Shown here: one piece after another, positions 20,992-31,933 of the stretch
Numbering within the stretch: the stretch's first letter is position 1
Layout of the letters: every line of letters begins with the position of its first letter
Assembly: GCF_023078275.1 (NCBI RefSeq)
Contig: NC_062977.1
Location: 6,159,118-6,223,117 of the forward strand
Reading direction: 5' to 3'
DNA length: 64,000 nucleotides
DNA from: Leguminivora glycinivorella
Lineage: Eukaryota > Arthropoda > Insecta > Lepidoptera > Tortricidae
Program-made: the position numbers and the translations under genes
The notes under the pieces: model-generated
Database searches by the model: none
What the model saw: only the letters and a program-made list of their open reading frames with translations
Told to the model about the DNA's origin: nothing

Positions 20992-21310
20992 TAATATAAT
21001 ATATTACAAAGGGAGGAAATATAAATTACATCTTCTAAATGTTGATCACTTCAGCCAACTTCAATTGTGCTGATGTGCTGACCGACGAAATCGTACAAAG
21101 TTACAAAATTGCAACCTTCAAACAAGTAAATTTAGCAGTGTACAACTCTAATATATAAACAGAATCGTTGAATGTATTAGGAGTATCGATAATTGGTTAT
21201 TTCTAATTCCATTCATAAAACCTAGTATGTATAGGTAATATCAATCAAAAATCCGAATACACTTCTCTACTCCCTTAGGTATAATAATAGAACATTTATG
21301 CTTCGTAACA

Positions 21311-21496
21311 TTTATAATACATCATATATATCGTCACTACTTTAAAAAAAACTTGTACCTTCGTCTGTCAATGAAAAGAAAATAGTAGTAAGTATGTATG
21401 GAATGCATATAGACTTACTGCGTTTTAACTTTGAGGAACAGCGTGAGATACGAGATTTTTGCAAAGTAGTGACGATGGTTATAATAAAACAACTTT
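21311..21496. repeat. Inverted repeat pair
   Basis: ATCGTCACTACTTT at 21330 is repeated inverted (AAAGTAGTGACGAT) at 21472, with TTATAAT further out on both sides. Possibly a small MITE. Confidence 0.5.
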
Positions 21497-21655
21497 TCCT
21501 CCAAGGAAAAAACGAATATAAAAAACAACTTTTCCTTCAGGTGAAAAACGAGTATAAGTATAACAATAGAACCTTCACCTTTATGTTGTAACATTTACAT
21601 CACATGGTTACCGTAAAACTTTTTCTCCAGGTGAAAAACGAGTATAAACGTAAAG
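21493..21655 (+). repeat. Short direct repeats, about 36 bp
   Basis: AACTTTTCCTTCAGGTGAAA followed by AACGAGTATAA recurs about three times with small changes. Confidence 0.6.
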
Positions 21656-21689
21656 TTATAAATCCAAGTTAAACCTGGTTCAGTTAGTA

Positions 21690-21775
21690 CTCGCGCGCGG
21701 GCGCGGGGCGGGGGCGGGGCGCGGGCGGGGCGTAGCTGCATCGATCGCGGGCCGTGACCTTGACCCGACCGCGTT
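21690..21775. other. Very GC-rich block beside a tandem array
   Basis: Runs of G and CG (GCGGGCGCGGGGCGGGGGCG) then CATCGATCGCGGGCCGTGAC. A diverged relative of the second part lies at 49230-49255 (CATCGATCGCGAACCCTGAC). Sharp compositional contrast with both flanks. Confidence 0.5.
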
Positions 21776-21790
21776 CCCGGATGTGCTGGC

Positions 21791-22930
21791 TTGCCTAGTT
21801 GCAGTGCCTAGCTTTACGACTGCTGAATTATCTTTAACTGCTTCATTTAAAATTTGAAATTTTATAATACGCTTGATATTCTTACTATTTGCCTTCCGTT
21901 TAAGGCATCTATCTTTGGAGGCGTTTGCAATCATTGTACGAATCGGATCAGGAGTGAAAATATATGGATGCGTGTGCATTTTCAGAAATATTTGCCTATT
22001 TGCTTGCCTAGTTGCGGTGCCTAGCTTTACGACTGCTGAATTATCTTTAACTGCTTCATTTAAAATTTGAAATTTTATAATACGCTTGATATTCTTACTA
22101 TTTGCCTTCCGTTTAAGGCATCTATCTTTGGAGGCGTTTGCAATCATTGTACGAATCGGATCAGGAGTGAAAATATACGGATGCGTGTGGATTTTCAGAA
22201 ATATTTGCCTATTTGCTTGCCTGGTTGCGGTGCCTAGCTTTACGACTGCTGAATTATCTTTAACTGCTTTATTTCAAATTTGAAACTATATAATACGCCA
22301 GATATTATTTCTATTTGCTTCCGTTTAAAGCGTCTATTGTTGGAGGCGTTTGCAATCATCGTACGAATCGGATCGCCAATGAAAAAAATGCGTGTAGATT
22401 TTCAGAATGATTTGCCTATTTGCTTGCCTAGTTGCGGTGCCTAGCTTTATGACTGCTGAATTATCTTTAACTGTTTCATTTTAAACTATACAATAAGCTA
22501 GAAATTCTGACAATGTTTTTGTTAAGTCCGTTTAAAGAGTCGATTGGTGGACGTTTGTATTCATTGTCCAATTCAGATCAGGAATGAATGAAAAACCTAT
22601 GCGTGAGAGGCGAATAAATGTTCAGAATGGTTTTCTTGCATGTTACCTTGTTCCTGGATATACTGTCTTGCCTAGTTGCAGTACTTAGCTTTAGGACTGC
22701 TGAACAAAAAATACACCTACCTAACGAATCTTGAATTGGATATTCTGTCAATGTTTTTTTTACGTTTATTCAAAGCGACGATGGTAGCTAGAGATAACAA
22801 TCACCGTTCAATTCGAATCGGGAATAAGATAATTATATGCGTGTGGAGTAAATTTTCAGCATGCTTTGTCTATGTGACACCTCGCCCCGCAAAGTTTATT
22901 CCTGTATTTTTTTTGGGATCTTTAAAGGAT
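21791..22930. repeat. 213-bp tandem repeat, five units decaying rightward
   Basis: TTGCCTAGTTGC or a close variant recurs at 21791, 22004, 22217, 22424 and 22668. The first three units are spaced exactly 213 bp and are nearly identical; units 4 and 5 are increasingly diverged and altered in length. Because 213 is 71 codons, the minus strand stays open through the best units (frame 21680-22147) and encodes a repeated basic peptide including KDRCLKRKANSKNIKRIIKF. I regard the peptide as a by-product unless expression is shown. Confidence 0.9.
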
Positions 22931-23724
22931 GAGTGTCAATGAGTGTTACTTCCTATAAAAACGCTAAGTAGAGAAAATAGGGTGGCCATAGAAAGTTGGT
23001 ACTTATGAAGATGAAAATCATTTTTAATTACAGTGCATAGACCCCTACCCTACCCTATGTATTGTACCTACTGAACGGCATATTTCCTCATTTTTTGGAC
23101 TTAACTAAAAACTATTTCCGTTATTTGTACTCCCTCTAAAATAACTTATTTTAAATAACTGGAGCAAGGACGATTATAAAGGACTAGCAGAGTCCATACT
23201 AAATGCCGTACCCCGTTGGCAGCCGTAAATCTATTGTCACTAGATGTCACTAAGAGTGTCATTTGAATAAAAATGTCGTTTTTTTTTAAAAAAATACGCA
23301 CGCGGTAGTTCAAAGGCATTACAAGTGATACAGTGAAAAGTATATAGATGACGCTAGGGGCCCGTGTCATGTTTCAGTCCCTGTTTACAACGCAAGCCAT
23401 CGTTCTTATTTTGAATTATGACAATCATGCAAAAGAGTACCATACTGTCAAATTTTTTATCTCTTTCATTTTGAGCGTGACGTCAATGATTAGTAATATT
23501 ACTTTCAATATATTTAAAATTTAGATTTTAATGAGGCCATTTCGAACGGTGTTTATGATCATGTTGACAATCAATCTCCTGACTGTCTCGCTCATACCAA
23601 TCCTATCCTATATTTGAACGAGTGCGACCGAAACAGTTGAGTATTATTGAAGATTTTTGAATGTCTAAAATCTTATTGGTACTTGTCGAAAACCCGCTTT
23701 TTCCATAAAGTGTTGGCGCGACGT
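22931..23724. other. No feature seen
   Basis: AT-rich DNA with no convincing gene or repeat. Confidence 0.35.
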
Positions 23725-23880
23725 CAAGTGGGTGATAGGCGTACGAGCAAGTACGCGTTGGATGGTCGACTACTATGCGCAGCGGTTTTTACGCGTACTT
23801 ACGGTGACACACAATCGAAAAAGGTCGTCGAGCCATAAGTACGCATACCTGCTCGTATCGTACGTTTATCACCCACTTCA
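23725..23880. mobile_element. MITE-like inverted repeat with GTGGGTGATA ends
   Basis: CAAGTGGGTGATAGGCGTAC on the left pairs with GTACGTTTATCACCCACTT on the right, continuing into GAGCAAGTACGC / GCGTACTTATGG-type sequence. The 149-codon ORF at 23732-24181 runs from here into the next Helitron and is not a gene. Confidence 0.65.
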
Positions 23881-23970
23881 GACTGCGTTTCGATCGGCGT
23901 TTAGCGACAATGATTATCAGCTCGGCTTCATGGCTTTACGAACCTTAGCTCGGACCATCGAATATGAAAC

Positions 23971-24012
23971 TTATAAACTTCTTTATACACAAGGGTATAA
24001 AGAAGTTTATAA
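23971..24012. repeat. Perfect 18-bp stem hairpin
   Basis: TTATAAACTTCTTTATAC (23971-23988) and its exact reverse complement (23995-24012) flank the loop ACAAGG. Too short for an insect microRNA precursor. Confidence 0.85.
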
Positions 24013-24086
24013 CCAGGTGCTCCATGACACCATTGCACCAATCTGTCGCCAGCACTACTACACTTCAACGGCCAAGTCACACAACA

Positions 24087-24323
24087 TCCATACTAATATT
24101 ATAAATGGGAAAGTGTGTGTGTCTGTTTGTTTGTCCATCTTTCACGGCAAAACGGAGCGACGTATTGACGTGATTTTTTAAGTGGAGATAGTTGAAGGGA
24201 TGGAAAGTGACATAGGCTACTTTTTGTCTCTTTTTATATCCCCCCACTTCCTTAGAATGGAGGATGGAAGTTTGTGGAGAGATTTTCGAATTTAACGCGA
24301 GCGAAGCCGCGGGCAAAGGCTAG
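24087..24323 (+). mobile_element. Non-autonomous Helitron, copy 3, with internal insert
   Basis: TCCATACTAATATTATAAAT start and CAAAGGCTAG end are intact. Near its 3' end it carries about 55 extra bases (around 24235-24292) that interrupt the usual TTTTTAACGCGAGC and contain CCCCCCACTTCCTTAG. Confidence 0.9.
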
Positions 24324-24489
24324 TTAACTATAATAATAAAGAAATCGCAGTATAGAACTTTATGTAGATTTCATTACTTTTTAGAGATAAACAAGCAGCT
24401 CCATCGAGACGGCTATTTTTTACAGAATGTTTTTGGTGGGATATACATAGGCATAGGTATATATCACTAACAAGGTATTTATTGTCTTA

Positions 24490-24621
24490 GTCCGTTTTCA
24501 CATTATCCGATCCGATATCGGATGTCGGAAGGATTTAAATGGAAAAAATCCAAGATAGCGCCTGTAATGTATGGGTATCAGTCCTACATCCGATATCGGA
24601 TCGGATAATGTGAAAATGCAT
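24490..24621. mobile_element. PIF/Harbinger-type MITE, GATATCGGATGTCGG family, copy 1
   Basis: Left GTCCGTTTTCACATTATCCG and right CGGATAATGTGAAAATGCAT are inverted repeats that extend inward through CCGATATCGGATGTCGGA. TTA lies just outside each end (24487-24489 and 24622-24624). Other copies: 37801-37928, 40136-40267, 60569-60696. Non-coding. Confidence 0.9.
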
Positions 24622-24624
24622 TTA

Positions 24625-25584
24625 GTCTCATTAATTATTACTTATGTCAGAGTTTCACTAATTATTTCCTTTTATTCATTTATTATCTCAGTTTAGGTTT
24701 ATACGAGTACCAAACGAGTAGTATACGAGTAGAAAATATATTACCAAAACAATACAAACTATCATTAATTTATTATAAAAACGTAATCCAAAGTGCCACA
24801 CCTGGCGGCCTAACTATCCGCGTTGTGTCCAAGACGAAGCCTGACCGACGAAGCTAGCAAGTCTCTCTACGTGTTAGCTGAAATACTGTCAAACCATTCA
24901 CTGTGATTACTCAGATTATTATAAGCAAAATGATCTTCGAATGAACTTTCTGGACAATGGAGATGCATGGGCGCAGTCGAAACCAGCTCGCCCCTTCAGC
25001 CGTGTCCCGTTGAAAATCGGAAAGATTCTTTTCCTTAGCACATTTAATGTTTATAAATTGGATTCTCCTTCTGTCACCTAAACTGGTAATTTTATGTATG
25101 AGGTCATTGGTCATTGGTCATACAATTATTAATTTATACAGTTATTAATTCTGTATCTCTACTCGCATTGCTGCTGCGATTCTAAAATATTTAATATCCA
25201 TATTATGAATATTCAATAAATCATACAATGACATTTGTGATGTGACATGGATGTCAGATGTCACATCTGTTGGCACAATGATTGCGTTTTGTTGAACGTA
25301 TTTGAGCTCAACATATAGGTTTATTATCACTAAGTATATTATATTAATGAACAACGAAACGGATGTGACATTTTCCTAGTCCACCAACGTCATCTAGTCA
25401 TTTTATTTGGCAATAATTAGACAACATGCGAACAAACTTAGCCAGCGAAGCGATCACAACTACGTCGAGGCCGACCAAAAAATATAATTTGTAAAAATTG
25501 TGTTTTGAGCCAATATTTTGATATTAAAATAAAGTTTTTTGATAGTTATTCATAGTATAATATAAAAACAAGTAAAAATATGTG
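24625..25584. other. No gene seen
   Basis: AT-rich DNA. A small palindromic stretch GATGTGACATGG..TGTCACATC lies near 25238-25268. Minus-strand frames here lack recognised domains. Confidence 0.35.
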
Positions 25585-25965
25585 TGAAAATATGTTTTTT
25601 TCCACTCCCGGGTTACGAAACAACGCCATCTAGTTTTAAAGCAAAAACTAAGCTTTTTTCAGGGGTACGCTTTTTTGTATGGGCTATATCATACATACAT
25701 ACATACAATCACGCCTGTATCCCATGAAGGGGTAGGCAGAGCACATGAAACTACTCAAGTTTCAGTGCCACTCTTGGCAAATAAGGCTTTGACAGAAAAC
25801 GAAATTGTGACATTGCAGTGACAGGTTGCCAGCCTCTCGCCTACGCCACAATTTAACCCATATCCCACAGTCGCCTTCTACGACACCCACGGGAAGAAAG
25901 GGGGTGGTGAAATTCTTAACCCGTCACCACACAGGGCTATATCAGTCTAGTATTAAATGGTCCTT
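25585..25965 (+). repeat. GCGCCATCTAG-type repeat split by a SINE
   Basis: Left part to 25691 and right part from 25945 together match the uninterrupted copy at 14150-14285. Confidence 0.75.
25692..25933 (-). mobile_element. SINE-like element with 11-bp target duplication
   Basis: GGGCTATATCA is present on both sides (25681-25691 and 25934-25944). The element, read on the minus strand, is 242 bp and ends GATACAGGCGTGATTGTATG followed by a TATG microsatellite. The last 45 bases match the 3' end of the LINE at 45123-45424, as in SINEs that borrow a LINE's machinery. The head (GGTGACGGGTTAAGAATTTC) shows no clear tRNA boxes. Relatives: 39655-39695 and 59740-59890. Confidence 0.85.
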
Positions 25966-26299
25966 GACTGGAGTATTTAGTTTGCGTACTACACAATCAC
26001 AATGACCAATAAAGTTTCACGAGAATGTCCCCAGCATTATAGTGAAGCCGCTCACCGCCTCTTCGTTAGGGTCGTTTGGAGATAATAACGAAACAATGCT
26101 AATGGGCTCCATACCTACACTCGAAATGGCAAGCTTATATGAAAGCCGTCAACAAAAGGTTGGGAAACCGACTCTCTGGAATATTACTGATTTTCATTAA
26201 AGTTGCTTGGGTTATTTTGCTGACATTAATGATTATGTAGTTTGTGTTATTGTTTAGTTTATTTTAATTAAGGTTTTATGGCGGTTAATACTCATTATA
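25966..26299. other. No feature seen
   Basis: No gene or recognised repeat. Confidence 0.35.
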
Positions 26300-26722
26300 C
26301 AGGGTGAAACTTAATTTGTAAACCGAAACATTTTTTTCATTCTCTATCAACAATTAACGACTGAATGTCCCGAGTCTTGCTTAAAACCTTTATTTGTGGT
26401 ATTTTTTTTTATTTCGTTGTGGTTTTAGGAAATTATAACACTTTTAAAGATATTTAAAATAGTAAAACGTGACACATTTCAGATTTAAATACGAGAAATG
26501 ACATAATTGATGTTATTATTATTAACAATTCCAATTGAAATATAATACTAATTGATTGTTTTGATTATCTTCAAAAGTTTTTAATAATGTCCTAAACTAA
26601 AACCAAAATATCAAGAAAAAACCAAAAAATTGTAAAAAAAAGGAAAACACTCGTGTGTTTTAATCGACCCCCGGGACATTCAGTCGTCAATTGTTGATAG
26701 AGATTACGATTTTTTCACCCTG
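26300..26722. mobile_element. MITE with CAGGGTGAAA ends, about 423 bp
   Basis: CAGGGTGAAA at the left and TTTCACCCTG at the right. A second inner match, TCTATCAACAATTAACGACT..GAATGTCCCG, pairs with its inverted form at about 26673-26700. AT-rich middle, no ORF. Confidence 0.85.
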
Positions 26723-27624
26723 TTTATATTTTAATCGTAACTTCGTGACATTTGCGTTTGGGTTTAACCCCTTTGATCCATTCAAACGACGCTTCGCAAA
26801 GGTGACCCTGCTACGAGTCGCAATAAAGGTGCTACGCACTTCGCGACGGCGTAGCTAGCACGTACTCGTAGCATCTGCACGCTTCTGATCAAGTTTCACG
26901 AAATGCGATAAGGAGTCTGTTGATCTGAATCATGTGTTAATATTTGTTTCAGGCGTTATCATTCGTTAATAAATTTGTTGATTTAGTAAAGTAAAGAAAC
27001 TATATTACTCTTACGAACGTCGAATACTACGCTGGCTTTACACAGCCTAAACTTATGAACGGAGAAGAATTGAATCTCTCCTTAATTGCAAAAGAGTGTA
27101 CCAATATTTGTGATCGGCACAAAACAAACGAATTTGATATTTTAAACTAGCCGTCCTCGTATCGCCGTTGGCAGTACGAAGATATCCGAAGACTTGTCTT
27201 GTATAGCAAACTTCGGCGAAATGAACTGGATATTGTTTGTCTTATTATAAAGCACTACCTACGGCCGTTAAAGGGTTAATCAATGATTATACCATTAACT
27301 ATTTAGCTAACATAACAATATTACAAACTTCAAATCCTCCTCTCACCATAAACAATAACCAAAAACTTCCTTAAAAACAAACCAACGTAAACGGTCCTCA
27401 CAATAACTTAGGTAAACAATGCAAATGTATGCAATATGGCGGCCGGCGGTCTAGTGCATAACAATGTATGCTAATCAAAAGATAACCGCTGATGCACGGG
27501 ACGAGTCGGCAAAGTAATTTGGACGCAATTGCACTGATGAGCGGACCTAGTAACCAAGCTTGGGTTTGGATGTAGCACAACTTTAAACCGATATAGCAGA
27601 TTTTACGGCACTTTTATATAGAAG
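26723..27624. other. No gene seen
   Basis: Contains an imperfect inverted pair (CTGCTACGAGTCG near 26808, CGTACTCGTAGCATC near 26860). Otherwise unremarkable. Confidence 0.35.
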
Positions 27625-27783
27625 ACTAGCTTTTACCCGCGGCTTCGCTCGCGTTAGAAAGAGACAAAAAGTAGCCTATGTCTCTCCATCCCTTCAACTA
27701 TCTCCATCTAAAAAATCACGCCAATTCGTCGCCACGTCGTTCGATTCGTCAATCGCCGTGAAAGACGGACAAACAAACAGACT
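27625..27783 (-). mobile_element. Helitron, 5'-truncated
   Basis: In reverse it ends CGCGGGTAAAAGCTAG-T as the other copies do and reaches CTGTTTGTTTGTCCGTCTTT, but lacks the TCCATACTAATATT start. Confidence 0.85.
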
Positions 27784-28743
27784 TAATAAAGATGTAAAGT
27801 AAATGAATTGACCGTGACGTCACTCCTCAGTATTTCATATAAGCAAATCGTTTTGATAGTTCTTAAAACGAAGCTGATTTGACTAGTAGGAAACTAGCCT
27901 ATATTACTTAAAAATGCTAGTCCACTGACAAGTCTGAAATTTAGGAGCTTTTATCTAATAGACGCACTACAAATTATTATGGTCCATATGGACTACGGAC
28001 TTACTAGTAATTTGCGTAAGTGCCGCAATCTTACGGACGCTGCTTAATACATACATTTGCACATAATTGACGTCAAAGGTCAATGATGAAGATGATGACT
28101 TACTACCAACGTACTTAATAAGCAAAAAATTAATTAATCGATATCAATATGAATCTTAATAAAGGAAAAATGTTGTCTTTTTAAAACCGGAATACCATTC
28201 AAAGGTTAATTTGTATAAGCAATTTAGAGTTTTTATCAAAACACTTGTGATTCAGCGTAACTCAATGTAGCTTCATGTGATAACTCAGATATTTAATTAC
28301 GACGCACAAATTAATTTCAAACATACTCGTACCTAATGATCACCGGATATTCACCAATAAATAATTGTATCATTAAATCCTCCCATGTATCCGTATAAAT
28401 TATCCATTCCACGCACGGAAATCCAATGAAAATCTAATCCCACACAAATACGAATATCGAACCTTCGGGCAAAATTAATTATAGATCATTTCATTCAGAA
28501 AGACGTCTGACTTGGTCCATGTTTTCATGCTATTAAAGGTTGGAATTGTTAATGTCGCGCGTCATCCTGAATGGTACGATACTTATTATATATATCGGTG
28601 TCCTGTACCATTAGATAACACCGGGGAACCACACGTTTGGGAAACAAAGTTACAGAATTGTGTTACGAATTTTGGATAAGATTGACCTGGTGTCGAAATT
28701 GAATAAAGGTATGTTTACATAGACGGTACAAAGGTGTGCAGGA
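27784..28743. other. No feature seen
   Basis: AT-rich DNA with no ORF worth calling. Confidence 0.35.
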
Positions 28744-28958
28744 CCCGTAGCCAAAAGTACACCTATCTTAAAGGTCGGTAACGCACCTCCAACACTTTTG
28801 GTGTTTCGGTTGTCCATGGGCGGCAGTGATCGCTTACCTTCAGGCGACCTGTCTGCTCGTTTGCCTCCTATCCCATAAAAAAGTACAATTGTCGAGGCTC
28901 CCTAGCAAACGATACGCAACTCTGCAGAGCGTCAAACGATTGTACTTTTGTTTACGGG
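28744..28958. mobile_element. MITE carrying an inserted retroelement tail
   Basis: CCCGTAGCCAAAAGTACA at the left pairs with TGTACTTTTGTTTACGGG at the right. Between them, 28770-28882 (GGTCGGTAACGCACC, TGTCCATGGGCGGCAGTGAT, TCTGCTCGTTTGCCTCCTAT, then CATAAAAAA) is a retroelement 3' end common in moths, on the plus strand. Confidence 0.65.
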
Positions 28959-30151
28959 CGCAGAAATATGTTCAGCGTATTTTAGTATGAAAATAAATTG
29001 GCATAGAGGCTAAACACCGTTTGATTTTTTAGATCAAAGAACTATCGACATTATAAATCACTAAGCAATATAATTTCTTTATTCTACTTGACCAAACTTT
29101 AAACAAAAATAAATTACTCCGCAAAAAATGCCTTAATCCCTATCTCGAAAATGTCTAGTAAAAACATCCAATCCAATTTGTTGTTACGCTCACCTTTAGT
29201 AGGAACAAAGACAATGTAACTCTCTAAAAGACAAATAAAGTCTAAGAAAAAATAAATAACTTGGAACCATAGACAAAAATATATGTTCGTTTACGTTACG
29301 TTCACATCCATTAATCGCGCTAATATTATTAAGGATTCTACAATTTTAAAACAAAACATAACAGTAAGGGATATTTCTGTCTTGTTGTTATTATGTGTAT
29401 TTTGTTTTGTTTGTGTTCACGAATAAAATGTTTATTCTATTATATTTTATTCTATTCTATTCTATTCTATTTGTCCTTCATGTTCCCGGACTAAGTCGGT
29501 AATTTTCTTTTCTGTTCTCCGACCGAAAAATGTCTGAAGTTTTGCGCTAAACGAAATTACCGCTTCCCGCCTCCGCCAAACAGAAAAATAGTGTACCTAG
29601 TACCTACACACCTTGGCCAGTCACATAATTTTTACTTCGGCTCCGCCTCGGCCGCCGTTTTACTTAACTTAACTGGCCTACAATATTAATCTACAATACT
29701 ATTAAAACTCATTTTAAAATTTTTACAAAACCTCTATATCCATTCTCTTTGGCAGGAGGCTAGCCACGGAAATTGCTTTTGCTCAGTGCCTTACTTTAGG
29801 GACCATAATCGTGTCCGGTGTGCTTAATGTATTTTAAATGAACGTATCAATTATTCACACTACGAGGGACGTACTATATCTAAATTGGATGAATTTGTGG
29901 TCATTAATTTATAGGGCTATGAAATTATTGGGTCAAACGTGAAGCCGATCCTGTTTTCATAATGTTTATTTGATGTACGGGTTGAAACTATTTATTTGAT
30001 GTACAGTGCAGCTGCAAAAGTCCATGGCATATTTATCAATGAATTCATTAATATTTTTTCTGTATCCCATCCATGCAATTTTGCAGCTCACTGTACAGAC
30101 AGACAGGTATGGACCAGGTTGATTAATTGAACTTGTTTCTTGACTTCCTAA
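28959..30151. other. No gene; pentanucleotide microsatellite at 29431-29472
   Basis: A TTCTA run (ATTCTATTCTATTCTATTCT) is present. The rest is AT-rich without recognised features. Confidence 0.45.
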
Positions 30152-30283
30152 GGCCCACTTGCACCAACTACTTAACTCAGGGTTAACACGGTAACCCTAG
30201 CGGGCTGTCATCTGTCAAATTCCATACAAAATGGTGGGTTAACCTTCGGGTTAACCCTACATTTTCGTCGGTGCAAGTGGCCC
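30152..30283. mobile_element. PIF/Harbinger-type MITE, copy 2 of the 17801 family
   Basis: GGCCCACTTGCACCAAC and GGTGCAAGTGGCCC ends, with TAA just outside each (30149-30151, 30284-30286). It shares the inner ATGGAATTTGATAGATGACA-type segment in inverted orientation. Confidence 0.85.
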
Positions 30284-30286
30284 TAA

Positions 30287-31690
30287 GCCTAGCAAGCTTT
30301 CAAACAAATTCAGTACGATTAAATTCAAATCATTAAAATGGAACAGAATTAGATTTGTTCCGTTTCATTTCATTTTGAAAAGAAATAAATTAAGTTAAAA
30401 TTTAAGTGGCTAATATTCTTTTTTCACGTATATGGCTGGGCCTTGGGAGGATATCTCACACATACCAACGAAATATCTGTTTTACGAGTATGTAAATACT
30501 CTTGTTTATTTTTGTCATTTCCATTCTCTTGAGAGACAGGGTTAAGGTCGTTCCAAAATAACCATATTAGACTGAATTGAGAACTGGCCCGGTTGTGACA
30601 AAAAGTCTTGAACGACATCGCACCCGACCCGACCGTATTGTGCTGAACTTTTACTAGTTTGCCGAGGAAAATGTCGGTCAGCGTTTTGGAATTATACTGA
30701 AAGGTTTCCCTATACAGTTTTATCAGAGATTCAAGTAACCTATTTTGCAAGGAAATGGGCGCAATCTATTGGTGTAAGTAGGTACCTAATTCTATTGTAA
30801 AGTTGACTTAGTTAGAGAATCTTTATATGTTTTACTTCATTTAACAAGGCCTCTTCACTACGTTAAAAAGTAAATATATATTATATATATATTTAATTAA
30901 CAATGGTTGTGGGCTCGTGTTCGTACATCTGTCACTGCAATACATTCAAAAGTTTTAACCGTATCTCATTGTTCAGTAAAATAGCCAATTTATACTACAC
31001 CACTCAAAGCTTTTGTTTCATGCGACCATACCTTTTTGCAGGTAGCAAACCCTTTACTTTAAATAAAGGTGTCTCACGTGCCAAAATAAGTAGACATATA
31101 CTCGTACGTATGTGTCGCGTCGGCATTATGACAAAAATCGAACGTGTCTTGGTGTATCGGATGTTATTGACTTGTATCGTATTGAATATTTTCGGGACAA
31201 GTTCAGATTTGGTTTTTTACGCTATAAACGGGGATAATTTAAAATCCCTTAAATAATGTATATTGTATATTGAATCGTGTGTCTTTTTATAATTTCATAG
31301 ATTTTGCTAAGTTGCAAGCTATGCTGTATAATGATTAGGTCAAAAAAAAATTTACAAAGTTTTTCATTTATTCTAATGAATTCAAAATACTCTATTTAGG
31401 CGCATCAGGGAGGGCAAGAAGTTGAATTTTAATATAGGTTTTATAACATTTTGCAGTATGAACTAAGCAAAATATTTTCTTCTTTACTATTAAGTACTTA
31501 TTATGTAGTATAATTAGGTCTCTCGACTCAGTTTCACAGCTCGACAAACACATGCTTGACACAGTTTCTTGCGAATGCGAAACTGTACCGTTTAAGCCGT
31601 GCTGAAATCTTGTTCCTGACTTAAGATCTGGTTCTATAAATGAAACACTTGAGCAAGTATGGTGCAAGTCAAATACTAAACCATATTTTT
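30287..31690. other. No gene seen
   Basis: Frames of 91-117 codons occur (30424-30750 minus, 30903-31256 plus, 31392-31667 minus) but none shows a domain or coding-like codon use. A TA run lies at about 30872-30892. Confidence 0.4.
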
Positions 31691-31933
31691 AACCCCCGAC
31701 GGAAAAACGACGGAGTGTTATAAGTTTGACGTGTCTGTCTGTCTGTCTGTCCGTCTGTCCGTCTGTCTGTCTGTCTGTCTGTTTGTCTGTGTGTGTGTCT
31801 GTCTGTGGCATCGTAGCTCCCGAACGGACGAACCGATTTGGATTTAGTTTTTTTTGTCTGAAAGCTGTGTTAGTCGGGAGTGTTCTTAGCCATGTTTCAT
31901 GAAAATCGGTCTTCTATGTCGCGGTCGGGGGTT
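31691..31933 (+). mobile_element. Repeat with AACCCCCGAC ends and GTCT microsatellite, copy 1
   Basis: AACCCCCGAC at the left and GTCGGGGGTT at the right are inverted. After GTTATAAGTTTGACGTG comes a long GTCT run, then GGCATCGTAGCTCCCGAACG. The copy at 54270-54486 has the same order with a shorter run. Confidence 0.85.

Noticed and set aside
23971..24012. A microRNA precursor
   Set aside because: The stem is only 18 bp with a 6-base loop and flanks do not extend the pairing.
23732..24181. A 149-codon ORF
   Set aside because: It begins in an inverted-repeat element, crosses a perfect hairpin and runs into a Helitron; no domain is visible.
30903..31256. A 117-codon ORF
   Set aside because: No domain, no coding-like codon use, and composition like the AT-rich surroundings.
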